A DNA stretch of 64,000 nt, from positions 62,001-126,000 of the forward strand of contig CAKPOS010000002.1 in assembly GCA_934176955.1 (NCBI GenBank), written 5' to 3'. The notes under the pieces were generated by a model that was given only the letters and a program-made list of their open reading frames with translations, did not search any database and was not told the DNA's origin. The position numbers and the translations under genes were made by a program. This document shows, piece after piece, positions 25,665 through 35,114 of the stretch. Within the stretch, counting starts at the first letter, position 1; every line of letters begins with the position of its first letter. Origin of the DNA: an uncultured Bacilli bacterium (GTDB taxonomy: Bacteria; Bacillota_I; Bacilli_A; RF39; UBA660).

Positions 25665-26113
25665 AATGCATCCTCACAGACACGAAGATATTTTTCTCCA
25701 TGTGGCGTAATTACCATTATTCTAGAGTTTTCTCCAGTAATTTTAAAAGTTATATCTAATCTTTCTTCTGGAAGAATATCTTCGATCATTTCAGCCCATT
25801 CAATAATGGTTACGCCTCCTTTATCAAAATATTCTTCAATTCCTAAGTTATCGATTTTACCGTTGGTTCGATATACATCTATATGATATAGAGGTAATTC
25901 CCCTATATATTCCTTTATGATATTAAAGGTTGGAGATGTTACATCTTCTATTGCCATGGCACTAGCAAAGCCTTTTGTAAAAACAGTTTTTCCACTGCCT
26001 AAGTCTCCATTTAAACAAATTACCATATTGGGAAATTTTTCTGATTCTAGATTTTGTGCTACTTCAATTGTTTCTTCATCACTTCTTGTTGTTATTTTAT
26101 ATGTATTATTCAT
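25661..26113 (-). CDS. tsaE: TsaE, ATPase of the t6A complex
   Basis: 150-aa P-loop ATPase that drives t6A formation. Walker A GDLGSGKTVFTKG near residue 36, switch region DVTSPTFNI, Walker B-like YHIDVYR and the conserved IIEWAEMIEDILP. First gene of the operon; the start has GGAAAGGTG upstream. A near-consensus promoter lies at 26145-26173. Confidence 0.96.
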   Translation of the reverse strand: MNNTYKITTRSDEETIEVAQNLESEKFPNMVICLNGDLGSGKTVFTKGFASAMAIEDVTSPTFNIIKEYIGELPLYHIDVYRTNGKIDNLGIEEYFDKGGVTIIEWAEMIEDILPEERLDITFKITGENSRIMVITPHGEKYLRVCEDAL

Positions 26114-26144
26114 TTTGTTTCACCTTTCCTCTTTCTATAAATTC

Positions 26145-26173
26145 ATTATACAAATTATTAAATCAATTGACAA
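26145..26173 (-). promoter_or_regulatory. Promoter of the tsaE-tsaB-rimI-tsaD operon
   Basis: -35 TTGTCA (26168-26173), 17-bp spacer, -10 TATAAT (26145-26150). Confidence 0.75.
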
Positions 26174-26253
26174 TAGATTTTTTTGATTAAAGTACTTAAA
26201 TTGATTTCTCCTATTCATTATAAATAGACTAAATAAGTATTTTTAAATTCTAC

Positions 26254-26282
26254 TTTACATTATATTAAATATTTATTATATT
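26254..26282 (+). promoter_or_regulatory. Promoter of the 26306 gene
   Basis: -35 TTTACA (26254-26259), 17-bp spacer, -10 TATATT (26277-26282). It is divergent from the tsaE promoter. Confidence 0.6.
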
Positions 26283-26305
26283 ATAATTAAGAAAGGAGAT
26301 GGATG

Positions 26306-26917
26306 ATGACTAATTATGCTTTTGGAATGGGTGCTCTTTTTGGCGCTTTAGGAGGATTGATTATTTTTTTCCTTTTGATTCTTGTTGCCGTTTCTATTTT
26401 TGAGATTATTGCTACATGGAAATTTTTTCAGAAATGTGGTAAGAATGGTTGGGAAGCAATTATTCCTATCTATAATTCTTGGATAAAAGTAGAGATTGCT
26501 GGATTAAACTGGTGGTGGTTTTTGTTATTAATTTTCTCTGTTATTGTTCAACTATCTGGTAGTGATGATTATAAAATATTGATTAGTATTATACCGTTAT
26601 TTGCTAATTTTGTGTGTAATTATAATTTAGCTAAGAAATTTCATCAAGACACTGGATTTGCTATTTTAATGACTTTATTTTCTTGGGTAATAATTCCTAT
26701 TATGGCTTTTAGCAACAAATATCAATATGATAGTTCTGTTATTGTTAGTAAAAATGGGATATTTAAAGATGATTCTAATGTGGAGAATTCTTTTAATAAT
26801 AATATGAATACTAGTGCTAATGAAAATAATAATTTTAGTGGTTCTTACTGTATTAATTGTGGAACAAAATTAAATGAAAATGATAAATTTTGTCCTAACT
26901 GTGGTAAAGAAAAATAA
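26306..26917 (+). CDS. DUF5684-like membrane protein with C-terminal zinc ribbon
   Basis: 203-aa integral membrane protein. Four hydrophobic segments (about 8-35, 68-88, 93-108, 118-136) with the pattern WKFFQKCGKNGWEAIIPIYN between the first two, typical of DUF5684 proteins. A polar Asn-rich linker leads to a zinc ribbon at the extreme C-terminus: CINCGTKL...CPNCGKEK (CxxC...CxxC). Function is unknown; the ribbon probably faces the cytoplasm. There are two adjacent ATG codons (26303 and 26306); the second has better spacing from AAGGAGAT. The gene has its own promoter and terminator. Confidence 0.8.
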   Translation: MTNYAFGMGALFGALGGLIIFFLLILVAVSIFEIIATWKFFQKCGKNGWEAIIPIYNSWIKVEIAGLNWWWFLLLIFSVIVQLSGSDDYKILISIIPLFANFVCNYNLAKKFHQDTGFAILMTLFSWVIIPIMAFSNKYQYDSSVIVSKNGIFKDDSNVENSFNNNMNTSANENNNFSGSYCINCGTKLNENDKFCPNCGKEK

Positions 26918-26970
26918 ATTTTAAAAAGTATTTCATTTATTTAAGTAAAATGTTATATTTTGACAAAGTT

Positions 26971-27002
26971 GTATATTTTAATTAAATATACTTCTTTTTT
27001 TA
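26971..27002 (+). terminator. Terminator of the DUF5684-like gene
   Basis: GTATATTT-TAATT-AAATATAC (8-bp perfect stem) followed by TTCTTTTTTT. Confidence 0.7.
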
Positions 27003-27028
27003 ATCATTTTCAATTTGATAAAAAGCAT

Positions 27029-27060
27029 TAAAAAAGGAGTCAAAATTCTGACTCTTAAAT
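27029..27060 (-). terminator. Terminator of the 27117 gene
   Basis: Minus-strand AAGAGTCA/TTGACTCCTT hairpin followed by a run of T, about 60 bp after the stop. Confidence 0.6.
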
Positions 27061-27116
27061 GGTTATTGATATTGCGAATTTTTAATATTTCTTCTTAATC
27101 AAGAAACAAAAATTCC

Positions 27117-27530
27117 TTATTTTAATAATTTGGTAACCTTCTCTTTATCGTTATTTATTAATCCGCTATAAAATATTTTCGTATCTTCATCTATATTTTC
27201 TTTTTTTGCATCATCAATAACAGTAGGTATATTATTTTTTTTAATATAGTTAATAATTCTTTTTACTAGTGCTTCATCAAAATTTAATGTATTTTCTTTT
27301 GTTTTAGTTTTTTTCTCTACTGTAGAGGAATAATAATAATCTTTTACTATTATTTTTTTCTTGTAAATATTAATTATATGTTTAGCTCCTGGATCGTAAT
27401 TTTCATGATATGTAAGAGTATACACAGGATTAATTAAATTAAATAAAGCAATTATTACTCCAATAACAGCAATAGCACTAATAATCAAAATTACAGTTTT
27501 TGATTTTGAAAATTTTTGTATTTTTTTCAT
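27117..27530 (-). CDS. Small membrane-anchored hypothetical protein
   Basis: 137 aa from ATG 27530 (GGAG six bases upstream; the in-frame TTG just before it is less likely). One N-terminal membrane anchor (about 12-35: VILIISAIAVIGVIIALFNLI) and an extracytoplasmic beta-rich domain with a lysine-rich end. No recognisable family. The layout is that of a lipoprotein-like surface protein but there is no lipobox cysteine. It stands alone, with a terminator about 57 bp after its stop. Confidence 0.65.
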   Translation of the reverse strand: MKKIQKFSKSKTVILIISAIAVIGVIIALFNLINPVYTLTYHENYDPGAKHIINIYKKKIIVKDYYYSSTVEKKTKTKENTLNFDEALVKRIINYIKKNNIPTVIDDAKKENIDEDTKIFYSGLINNDKEKVTKLLK

Positions 27531-27743
27531 CAATTTCTCCTTTTAAAATTTCTTTAAGCTTTTATTTTACTTATTACTTATATTATACATATTTTATTGA
27601 TAGACTGTCAATTTATTTATTTCCTTTTTATTTAACTTTGTTTCTTTTAAGTACTTATTTTTACTTTTTTGATAATTTATGATACACATTTTATTTTTTT
27701 GTGATACAATTTAGGTAGAAAAAAAGAAATAAAGGAGAACATT

Positions 27744-28208
27744 ATGGAAAATACAGATAATTATTATGTTCAACCAGAGGGTATATGGATTATTGATGAA
27801 GAAAAAAATACAGCATTTAGAATGAAAGGTGGAATAAAGGTAGAGTTACCTATTACTACTGAAATATTAGAAGAAGTAAAAAAACAAATTGAAGCAGAGA
27901 AATATTTTAATTTATTTCAAGATGTTAAAGACAAAAATGAAATGATAATTGGATATTTAAAGATGATGTTAGGGGATTATTATAATTATTTAAGTCATCA
28001 TCATCAAAAAGAATTTTTGCAACAGATTCAATCAATTTCTCATTTAGTTGATGATAAGAATTCTTCCTATCTTCAAGAAATTTCTACTTGCTTAAAAAAG
28101 CAAAATTTAGATGCTTTTTATGATGTTAATGAAGAATTTCAACAGTATAATCAATCTTATTTTAATGGATTAAATGATACTAAACAAGAAGGACGACATT
28201 TATCTTAA
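27744..28208 (+). CDS. Hypothetical protein, 154 aa
   Basis: I do not recognise it. Soluble: an N-terminal beta hairpin (YYVQPEGIWIIDEEKNTAFRMKGGIKVELP) followed by three or four helices (EILEEVKKQIEAEK, NEMIIGYLKMMLGDYYNYLSHHHQKEFLQQIQ). The start has AAAGGAGAACATT upstream. It is a single-gene unit with its own terminator; a TACAAT box about 33 bp upstream of the ATG could be its -10. Confidence 0.65.
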   Translation: MENTDNYYVQPEGIWIIDEEKNTAFRMKGGIKVELPITTEILEEVKKQIEAEKYFNLFQDVKDKNEMIIGYLKMMLGDYYNYLSHHHQKEFLQQIQSISHLVDDKNSSYLQEISTCLKKQNLDAFYDVNEEFQQYNQSYFNGLNDTKQEGRHLS

Positions 28209-28217
28209 TTGTGAATT

Positions 28218-28248
28218 AGTAATTTTAGAATTTCTAAAGTTACTTTTT
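28218..28248 (+). terminator. Terminator of the 27744 gene
   Basis: AGTAATTTTAG-AATTT-CTAAAGTTACT (11-bp stem, one G-U) followed by TTTTTT. Confidence 0.8.
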
Positions 28249-28260
28249 TATTTGTTTAAT

Positions 28261-28302
28261 AAAAAAAGACGATAAGCAAAGTTATATGCTTTATCATCTT
28301 TT
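28261..28302 (-). terminator. Terminator of the TasA-like gene
   Basis: Minus strand: AAGATGATAAAGC pairs with GCTTATCGTCTT, flanked by A and T runs. It begins at the stop codon of the 28303 gene. Confidence 0.75.
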
Positions 28303-29289
28303 TTATCTTGTTGTATCTGGTGTAACTGCAACGTAATCACCAAATCTAGAAGTTACCTCACTTCCTTGTGCTGAAATGAATGTTACTGTTCCTTGGAAGA
28401 AATTATCTGTTGAAGCCGGCGTACTTGCTACTCCTGAGCCTGCTGTTTGGTTAGTTCCTGTTTCACTTAACCATACTACAATGTAATATACTTGAGCGTC
28501 AGTAAATGTTGTTGAACTATCTCCTGTATCATTAGCTGTACTTGCATCTTTTGGTGATAAAAACTGATTATATACTAGTGCTGATGTTATATCAGTTGCT
28601 TGAACATACCCTGTTCCTGTATGTTTACTTACACGAATGAAATTTTTATTAATTATTGTATGAGGGTTTCCCTGAATTGTTGCACTTTTTGTTGCAGATG
28701 CATAAGCATCAATGATTTCTGCTTTATCTAATTGACTTGTCGTTCCTGAGCCTAAGGCTGTCCAAGTAAATCCTGTTGCATCTGTTTGTCTTGCTGTTGA
28801 TGTTCCTGCTGTTGTACATGAGGCTAGGTTTCCAGATGTTTCTGTACAAAATGCTTGTGCCCATCTCATTGTTGTGGCAGTTGTACTTCCCCATGTTGTA
28901 TAATCTGTTGGTACTCCAGATCCTCCGGTTAAAGTTACATAGCCATCAAAATACATACCTGCTGTACTACTATTATTAATCGTTATTTTATATACTTGAC
29001 ATACAGCGTTTCCGTTATCATCTAAACAAATTCCTTTTGTACTTGCATTAGATACTGCTTTTTGGACCATAGAATTGGTCATTGGTATTAATCCTCTTGT
29101 GTTGTCTACATTTGTTTTTTTAGCAACACTAATATTAAATCTAATTGTTGCCATGTTACCTGTAATTACATTATTTATGGTAGATGTTGCGGTATAGTAA
29201 GCAAATGTTGCTCCTGTTATGGCAACTATCAAGGTAAGAACAGCAATTACAATATAAATGATATTGTTTTTCTTTTTCTGTTTCTCCAT
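28303..29289 (-). CDS. TasA/CalY-like exported surface protein
   Basis: 328 aa. The basic N-terminus MEKQKKKNN, a hydrophobic segment and GATFAYYTATSTINNVITGNMA form the signal typical of TasA/CalY (camelysin) proteins, which SipW-type signal peptidases process and which form biofilm fibres. The mature part is rich in Ser, Thr, Gly and Ala, with NISVAKKTN after the cleavage region. Four Cys sit in two close pairs (GICLDDNGNAVC and AFCTETSGNLASC). Codon composition is less AT-rich than the neighbours because of the Ala/Gly/Thr content. No SipW or sortase gene is in the window. The family call rests on the N-terminal pattern; the length is somewhat above the roughly 200-260 aa of TasA. Confidence 0.65.
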   Translation of the reverse strand: MEKQKKKNNIIYIVIAVLTLIVAITGATFAYYTATSTINNVITGNMATIRFNISVAKKTNVDNTRGLIPMTNSMVQKAVSNASTKGICLDDNGNAVCQVYKITINNSSTAGMYFDGYVTLTGGSGVPTDYTTWGSTTATTMRWAQAFCTETSGNLASCTTAGTSTARQTDATGFTWTALGSGTTSQLDKAEIIDAYASATKSATIQGNPHTIINKNFIRVSKHTGTGYVQATDITSALVYNQFLSPKDASTANDTGDSSTTFTDAQVYYIVVWLSETGTNQTAGSGVASTPASTDNFFQGTVTFISAQGSEVTSRFGDYVAVTPDTTR

Positions 29290-29313
29290 TTTTATATTCC
29301 TCCTATTTTTTTC

Positions 29314-29319
29314 ATTATA
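29314..29319 (-). promoter_or_regulatory. Extended -10 promoter of the TasA-like gene
   Basis: The minus strand reads TTTTGCTATAATG (TG-C-TATAAT), 25 bp before the start. A second TTTGCTATAT copy lies about 27 bp further upstream. Confidence 0.55.
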
Positions 29320-29471
29320 GCAAAATCCATTAAATAATGCAATATAGCAAAATTAATATTTCGATTATTTTTTTAGCCTTTATTGAAAAGCAAAGTTCAT
29401 TTTCAGTATTTTTTGAGAATAAAAAAATGAATGAATTTATTGGTTTATCTTTTACTTGATAAATAAAATTC

Positions 29472-29500
29472 TTTACTTTATATCATAATTATTATATAAT
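29472..29500 (+). promoter_or_regulatory. Promoter of the pyrophosphatase gene
   Basis: -35 TTTACT (29472-29477), 17-bp spacer, -10 TATAAT (29495-29500), 29 bp before the ATG. Confidence 0.65.
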
Positions 29501-29528
29501 TGGTTAACGAAAGGGGAAGTGAAAAAAT

Positions 29529-31151
29529 ATGGAAAAAGTATATGTTTTTGGGCATCGTAATCCAGATACAGATAGTGTTACAGCAGCAATTGCCTTATCT
29601 CATTTGAAGAAAGAACTTGGGGTTAATGCTGTTCCTGCTGTACTTAGTGGAATTAATTTAGAAACTAAATATGTTCTTCAGTATTTTGGGGTAAAAGAGC
29701 CAATATTTTTAAATGATGTTAAAATTAAGGTTAAAGATTTAAATTATACGAAAAATTATAGTGTTACGGAACAAGACTCTATTAATGATGCATATCATAA
29801 AATGAATGAGGCTGGTATTAGTAAAATTCCTATGGTAGATGATCATAAAAAATTACTTGGAATTATTACGATGAAGGATATTGCTAAAGAACAATTTAAT
29901 GAGAATATTGATTTAGTTGATTCAACATATGATAATATTTTAGAGGCTATTGATGGAAAGGAACTTCTTCGATTTAATGAAGATATTAAAGGAAAATTAA
30001 CGGTTGCTAGTTATCGAAGTAAAACAATTATTAGTTCTGTTCCTTTAGATACGAATTCTATTTTAATGGTTGGAGATAGACATAGTGTTATTGAATATGC
30101 AATTGCTAGTGGAATTAAATTACTTATCATGACTGGTGGTCATCAGATTAAGGAAGAGCATTTGAAACTAGCAAAAGAGAAAAATGTGAATATTATTGTT
30201 ACGCCTTATCCTACTTTAATTGCTGCTCGTCGAATTAATCTTGCTAATAGTGTATCTACGATTAATTATGTTAAAGATATTCTTTGTATTAGTGAATATG
30301 AAAATGTTAGTGATTTTATGGGAATTGCTAATAAAACTAGATATAGTTATTATCCTGTTATTGATGAGAATGAGAAATGTAAGGGAATTTTGAGAATGTC
30401 TGATGTTAGTTATGATAATCGTAAGAACGTTATTTTAGTGGATCATAATTCTTATGAGCAAAGTGCTATTGGGTTAGAAGAGACTAATATTGTGGAGATT
30501 GTTGATCATCATAATATTGGTAGTATTGGTACGAATATGCCAATTAATTTTAGAAATATGCCAGTTGGTAGTACTAATACAATCTTATATATTATGTATC
30601 ATGAAAATAATATTAATATTCCTAAAGAGATTGCTGGTCTTATGTTATCGGGAATTTTATCGGATACTTTAATTTTAAATTCTCCTACTACAACAGATAT
30701 TGATAGAAAGGCTGTTCAAGAACTTGCAGATATTGCTGGAGTTGATTATCAAGTATATGGTCTAAAGATGTTAAAGGCTGGTTCTTCATTAAAAGGAAAA
30801 ACTAAAGAAGAAGTATTATATACGGATTATAAAAACTATCCTGTTGGAAATTATCATATTGGTCTTGGTCAAATTTCTACGACAAATCCAGATGAAATTC
30901 TTGAAGAGAAGAAAGAATATGTTGATTTATTAAATCAAGTAGCAGATGGAGAAGATTACTATTTTGTTGCTTTATTTGTTACCGATATTATTAAGAAGGG
31001 TTCTTATGTTTTATATAGCAAAAGAGCAGAAGATATTTTAAAGAATGTTTATAAATGTGAAGATTTAACACAAGGAACTTTCTTAGAAGGTGTTGTATCA
31101 AGGAAGAAGCAGATTTTACCTGGTATTATGTTAGAAATGGGAGAAAAATAA
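29529..31151 (+). CDS. CBS/DRTGG-regulated manganese-dependent inorganic pyrophosphatase
   Basis: Family II (DHH-type) pyrophosphatase hydrolysing PPi to phosphate. 540 aa, longer than the simple enzymes (about 310) because regulatory domains are inserted after the first strand set. GHRNPDTDS (8-16) carries the first metal ligands. A first CBS domain (about 70-120), a DRTGG domain (about 125-245) and a second CBS domain (about 250-305) follow, then ILVDHNSYEQSA and EIVDHHNIGSI (DHH motif, about 310-330) and the C-terminal DHHA2 domain with GSSLKGKTKEE. In this subfamily CBS-bound AMP/ADP inhibits, and ATP or diadenosine polyphosphates activate. The presence of YqeK (Ap4A hydrolase) in the same genome makes that link plausible. 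Confidence 0.93.
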   Translation: MEKVYVFGHRNPDTDSVTAAIALSHLKKELGVNAVPAVLSGINLETKYVLQYFGVKEPIFLNDVKIKVKDLNYTKNYSVTEQDSINDAYHKMNEAGISKIPMVDDHKKLLGIITMKDIAKEQFNENIDLVDSTYDNILEAIDGKELLRFNEDIKGKLTVASYRSKTIISSVPLDTNSILMVGDRHSVIEYAIASGIKLLIMTGGHQIKEEHLKLAKEKNVNIIVTPYPTLIAARRINLANSVSTINYVKDILCISEYENVSDFMGIANKTRYSYYPVIDENEKCKGILRMSDVSYDNRKNVILVDHNSYEQSAIGLEETNIVEIVDHHNIGSIGTNMPINFRNMPVGSTNTILYIMYHENNINIPKEIAGLMLSGILSDTLILNSPTTTDIDRKAVQELADIAGVDYQVYGLKMLKAGSSLKGKTKEEVLYTDYKNYPVGNYHIGLGQISTTNPDEILEEKKEYVDLLNQVADGEDYYFVALFVTDIIKKGSYVLYSKRAEDILKNVYKCEDLTQGTFLEGVVSRKKQILPGIMLEMGEK

Positions 31152-31166
31152 AATTATTAGAATATA

Positions 31167-31212
31167 AAAAGAAGAAGTTACATTGTTTTCAAATGTTTCT
31201 TCTTCTTTCCTT
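31167..31212. terminator. Bidirectional terminator between two convergent genes
   Basis: AAAAGAAGAAG and CTTCTTCTTT arms with matching inner ACATT/AATGT pairs around TGTTTTC. It overlaps the last codons of the 31178 gene and is flanked by A/T runs on both sides. Confidence 0.7.
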
Positions 31213-32464
31213 TTTGTAAGGAGCAAATAATGACAATAATACTTAAGAAAGCAATTACTCCTATTGCAATCATGGTGTATTCTTTTAATTGTTTTAATTC
31301 TTGTTTGTAAACTTTTACTTCGGGATTGTAATATCTGCTTAAGGTTTCTTCTTCCGTATCATAGACATAATATCCTGTATTTCCTGTTTTGATGTTTGTT
31401 CCATAAATTAGACCTATTTTATTTTTTTTATTGATTTTATAGTAATCAATGGTTTGATTTTGTATTTTAAGAGTATCTTTTAAGTATTTTTCTGGAGTTT
31501 TTGAGGGAAGAATTTGTAAGGTTATGTTTCCTACTTTGATATAATGATATTCTTCATATTTTTTGGTTTGTTCATTATAAGTATAGTATGCTAGTTTGTT
31601 ATCTTTATCTTTTAGGATAACTAATAATACATTTGTTTTATTATTTTTATAAGCTATAACATCTTGATCATCTATTTTAATCGTTACTTCTTCATAGTTT
31701 TCTAATTTATCGATTAGATTATTATTTTTTTTCACTACTGTATAAGTATTTTTGCCAATCTTTACTGAAATAGGATGTTTATCTTCTACGGTAACAATAA
31801 TTTTATATACTTTTTCATTTCCATTTTCAGCAGTTACTTTAATTTCAATGGTATTCTCTCCTTGAGATAATGTTTTTTCTCCTGTTCCCGATACGGATGC
31901 TTTACCACTTTCTGCTGATGCTTGAACATTTATTTTTTCGATTGATTGGTCAAGAGATAATTTATACTCTGTTGTATCTTTGTTAAATGCTGGTTCTATA
32001 CTTTGACCATCGATGGTTAATGATTTTAAGTTATTGTTAGAGTCATATTCTTTTGGGGTAACTTTAGCAGGCTCTACTACATTAATTGTGGTAGAAGCAT
32101 TATTTAAGGCATATTCCGATTCTTTGCTTAATTCTCTAATGGAAACATTTGATGTCGTACAAGTAATTGTTCCTGTTGTAGTTGGTTTTATATTAAATGA
32201 AAATGTTTTTGATTTAGCACTGGTATTTAAATCTTCAAAATGTAAGTCTGTTCCTCCTGATGCTCCTGCTCCACTACAGGAAGCACTTCCTCCTATTGTG
32301 TAAATACCACCATCTGAGTTTACTCTTACTGTTATTTTAACAATATTTCCCTTAGTAATGCTACTTTGACTGGGGCTAATTGAAACACTGGAAGCGTGTA
32401 CTTGTTTTGTCCCTATAACTATTGCCAAAGTTGCTATTAATAATTTAAGTCCTTTTTTATTCAT
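31178..32464 (-). CDS. Surface protein with cadherin-like beta-sandwich domain and C-terminal membrane anchor
   Basis: 428 aa. Signal peptide (1-25, MNKKGLKLLIATLAIVIGTKQVHA), an Ig-like N-terminal domain with two Cys (SASCSGAG...GTITCTTSN), and a cadherin-like beta-sandwich (about 143-230: LKSLTIDGQSIEPAFNKDTTEYKLSL ... GENTIEIKVTAENGNEKVYKIIV). A 160-residue extracellular domain comes next, then a membrane segment (about 397-417) with basic tail KKGKKKKHLK. It is 8 bp downstream of the dockerin protein gene in the same operon. This pair is widespread in Firmicutes surface systems; the first domain resembles Ca-dependent adhesion modules. Confidence 0.8.
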   Translation of the reverse strand: MNKKGLKLLIATLAIVIGTKQVHASSVSISPSQSSITKGNIVKITVRVNSDGGIYTIGGSASCSGAGASGGTDLHFEDLNTSAKSKTFSFNIKPTTTGTITCTTSNVSIRELSKESEYALNNASTTINVVEPAKVTPKEYDSNNNLKSLTIDGQSIEPAFNKDTTEYKLSLDQSIEKINVQASAESGKASVSGTGEKTLSQGENTIEIKVTAENGNEKVYKIIVTVEDKHPISVKIGKNTYTVVKKNNNLIDKLENYEEVTIKIDDQDVIAYKNNKTNVLLVILKDKDNKLAYYTYNEQTKKYEEYHYIKVGNITLQILPSKTPEKYLKDTLKIQNQTIDYYKINKKNKIGLIYGTNIKTGNTGYYVYDTEEETLSRYYNPEVKVYKQELKQLKEYTMIAIGVIAFLSIIVIICSLQKGKKKKHLKTM

Positions 32465-32472
32465 TTTTTCTC

Positions 32473-35085
32473 CTAACTATTTAAATTTGTATAGCCATTT
32501 AATTGTCTTAAGATAGCTAAACAATCATCTTTATCTACTTTTCCATCTTTATTAGCGTCGGCAGCTTTTCTATAAACTCCATTATAAGTTGTATAACCAT
32601 TGATTTGTCTTAAGATAGCTAGACAATCATCTTTATCTATTTTTCCATCACCATTAATATCTCCATAAATTAAAACTTGATATTCTTTTGTTTCTTTAGA
32701 ATTATTAATAGTAATGATATCCCCTGTTTTAAATGTTCCTGATTTAGGGTTTCCATTTTTATCTTTGATACTGACACTAACTACTTGATTTACTTGTTTA
32801 ATATTATTAATTAGGCTATCAACATTAGTATTTGGATTGATGCCAAAGATATAGTTGTCGTTATATTTTACGCCACTTTTATTTATAATATTTGGAATAC
32901 TAATGATATTATTATTTTCTTGATTATTATTTCCATTATTATTATTTCCATTATTATTGTTTTCATTATTTCCTGGAGTTTGATTATTATTTGTGGTTCT
33001 TTTTACTTTAATTTGATAAGTTCTTGTTCTTGTGTTTTCTGCTGTTACAATAACATTAATGGTTTGGTCATCTGAAGTAATTTTTACTTCTCCTGTTCCA
33101 TCAGCAGTTGACTTATCTGATATTCTAGTGGCATTGATATTTATAGAATTAGTACCTGCTGGTAAGGTGATTTCATAATTATATTTATCATAATTAAAGC
33201 CACTTATAGTTAGGTTATTTACTTTTAAATCTTTTAGATAGTTATTTGGATTTCCTAATCTTGGAGAAGTAACAGCGGTTTCGCTCATATTATTATATAC
33301 TGGAATAGTGAAAGTAATTTCTTTTGAGATATAGTTTCCTAAATTAAGATAAGAATTATAAGTAGTGTTAGTTTCTTGAATAGAAGCTGCTAAATTTTGC
33401 ATATATTGGTGGGTATAATTAATATTTGGTCTAGATACATCAAATTTTTCATAATACATGGTATCTTGATTGTTTTTTACATAATTGCTATAAATAAAAT
33501 TACTTCCTCCATAGATTCCATTGTATGGGGTATTCCATCCATGATTTAGAGCGTAGATCATTCCATTTAAAATTTTATTCGTTCCATAAACATTGATATT
33601 AAAGAAATTGTAATAATTAGAATAGTTTGTTCCATTATAATTAAAATTTCCTCCTAATCTTGGATCAGTTGTGGAAACGCCAGAAATTTCTTGTCTGATT
33701 CTACTTGCTATATGAACAGAGCTAATGCCTATTTCTTTTGTTGCTTTTACGATATCATCTTGGACATTTCCTTGGTATTTGCTATAGATAGATGGCCAAA
33801 AGCTTTGATTAGATAAGATTTTGGAAACGGTACTAGCGTCATGATAACTGCTATAATTTAGGGTTTCAAAGGCAAAGATATATTTTTCATTTAAATAATT
33901 TCTTGGATCAAGATAGAAAGCTATGGCTTCACTTGATGCGTTGTACCAGCCTTTTTCTGTTGCATAATCTCTAAATGAATTGGATAAGATATCATAAGTA
34001 TTTAAGTCCATTGAACGATAATTTTCATTGAATGCTGATCCTTGTAATAAGCTTCTTCCATTATAAGATTCGTTATTTACGATATCTTCAAAGTTTAAAT
34101 TGATTTTTTCCGCATCAAAATTCCAATTTGGGTGTCTTGCGTGAATTTCTGCTAAATATGGTAAATAGCTGTCAGGAAATCCTTTGTTTTTTAGGGTTGT
34201 ATAATACTTTTCAAGACTTTCCTTGGTGGAATAATAATTTTTTGCGGTAGAAGATAAATTGGTCGTGTTGATAAAGTATCCACAAGCCCAACCAGTTTCA
34301 TTTTTTTCCGTGGTTACATTGTAGTAATAACCACATTTTCCACTACTTTCTTTAATATTATTGATTTTAACATTTTGTCCACAGGATAACTTTCCTGTTG
34401 TCGTTCCACTTCCGGCTTCTGATTTTAGGGAAACATCTCCTGTATCTTCATAGCAAGCAGCAACTCCATCGTTGTATCTTTTGTCATAGTTTGACTTTTG
34501 ATAAATATTATCTCCTGTTGTTGATTTTCCGACATTAACATTAGAAGAAGCATTGTTATTTGAACTTGTACTGCCAACATATTTGCCACAGGCATAGCCA
34601 GTTGTTCCACCTGATTCTACTTTATACCAGTTAGAACATTTGGAATTATTGGCAACATTTTTTTCAATAATATTCATTTCTGTTCCACAGGATAATGATT
34701 TTAATTTTTTTGTTTTTTCGATATCTGACCAAATATTTAATGGAGAATTATCTTCGATACAAAGTGTTTTTCCTTTTTCATAAGTACTGTTATCTATTTT
34801 TACATATTTACCACAAGCATAACCTGTTTTTCCGTTGTATTCTACTTTATGCCAATTATCACAACTTACTGTTTTTCCTGCATTTTGCTCTAGGATATTT
34901 ATTTTACTTCCACAAGAAGCTTTTGTTGAAACCGTTCCTCCAGGAGTGTTTCTAATTGTTAATGGGGTATTATCATCTGGACAGTATACACTTCCTGTTA
35001 GGGCATATACATGAGGAGTAAAGCTACATACGATTCCAAGCGCAATACATTTTAAAATTAGATTTTTTCTTGAATTTTTTTGCAT
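32473..35085 (-). CDS. SH3b-glucosaminidase surface protein with cadherin-like and dockerin-like domains
   Basis: 870-aa secreted protein. Signal peptide (1-28), three SH3b wall-binding repeats (about 30-98, 105-168, 205-278; each ends GYACGKY or GWACGYF and carries paired Cys), and a glucosaminidase-like domain (about 290-590, YLPYLAEIHARHPNWNFDAEKINLNFEDIV ... SRIRQEISG). A cadherin-like beta-sandwich (about 625-700) and an Asn/Gly-rich linker follow. The C-terminus holds two calcium-binding dockerin type I repeats: DINGDGKIDKDDCLAILRQ and DANKDGKVDKDDCLAILRQ. It probably cleaves peptidoglycan glycan strands. The dockerin-like pair is common in Firmicutes surface proteins and does not prove a cellulosome. 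An extended -10 lies at 35115. Confidence 0.88.
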   Translation of the reverse strand: MQKNSRKNLILKCIALGIVCSFTPHVYALTGSVYCPDDNTPLTIRNTPGGTVSTKASCGSKINILEQNAGKTVSCDNWHKVEYNGKTGYACGKYVKIDNSTYEKGKTLCIEDNSPLNIWSDIEKTKKLKSLSCGTEMNIIEKNVANNSKCSNWYKVESGGTTGYACGKYVGSTSSNNNASSNVNVGKSTTGDNIYQKSNYDKRYNDGVAACYEDTGDVSLKSEAGSGTTTGKLSCGQNVKINNIKESSGKCGYYYNVTTEKNETGWACGYFINTTNLSSTAKNYYSTKESLEKYYTTLKNKGFPDSYLPYLAEIHARHPNWNFDAEKINLNFEDIVNNESYNGRSLLQGSAFNENYRSMDLNTYDILSNSFRDYATEKGWYNASSEAIAFYLDPRNYLNEKYIFAFETLNYSSYHDASTVSKILSNQSFWPSIYSKYQGNVQDDIVKATKEIGISSVHIASRIRQEISGVSTTDPRLGGNFNYNGTNYSNYYNFFNINVYGTNKILNGMIYALNHGWNTPYNGIYGGSNFIYSNYVKNNQDTMYYEKFDVSRPNINYTHQYMQNLAASIQETNTTYNSYLNLGNYISKEITFTIPVYNNMSETAVTSPRLGNPNNYLKDLKVNNLTISGFNYDKYNYEITLPAGTNSININATRISDKSTADGTGEVKITSDDQTINVIVTAENTRTRTYQIKVKRTTNNNQTPGNNENNNNGNNNNGNNNQENNNIISIPNIINKSGVKYNDNYIFGINPNTNVDSLINNIKQVNQVVSVSIKDKNGNPKSGTFKTGDIITINNSKETKEYQVLIYGDINGDGKIDKDDCLAILRQINGYTTYNGVYRKAADANKDGKVDKDDCLAILRQLNGYTNLNS

Positions 35086-35114
35086 ATTTTATACTCCTTT
35101 CCATTCTTACCCCC

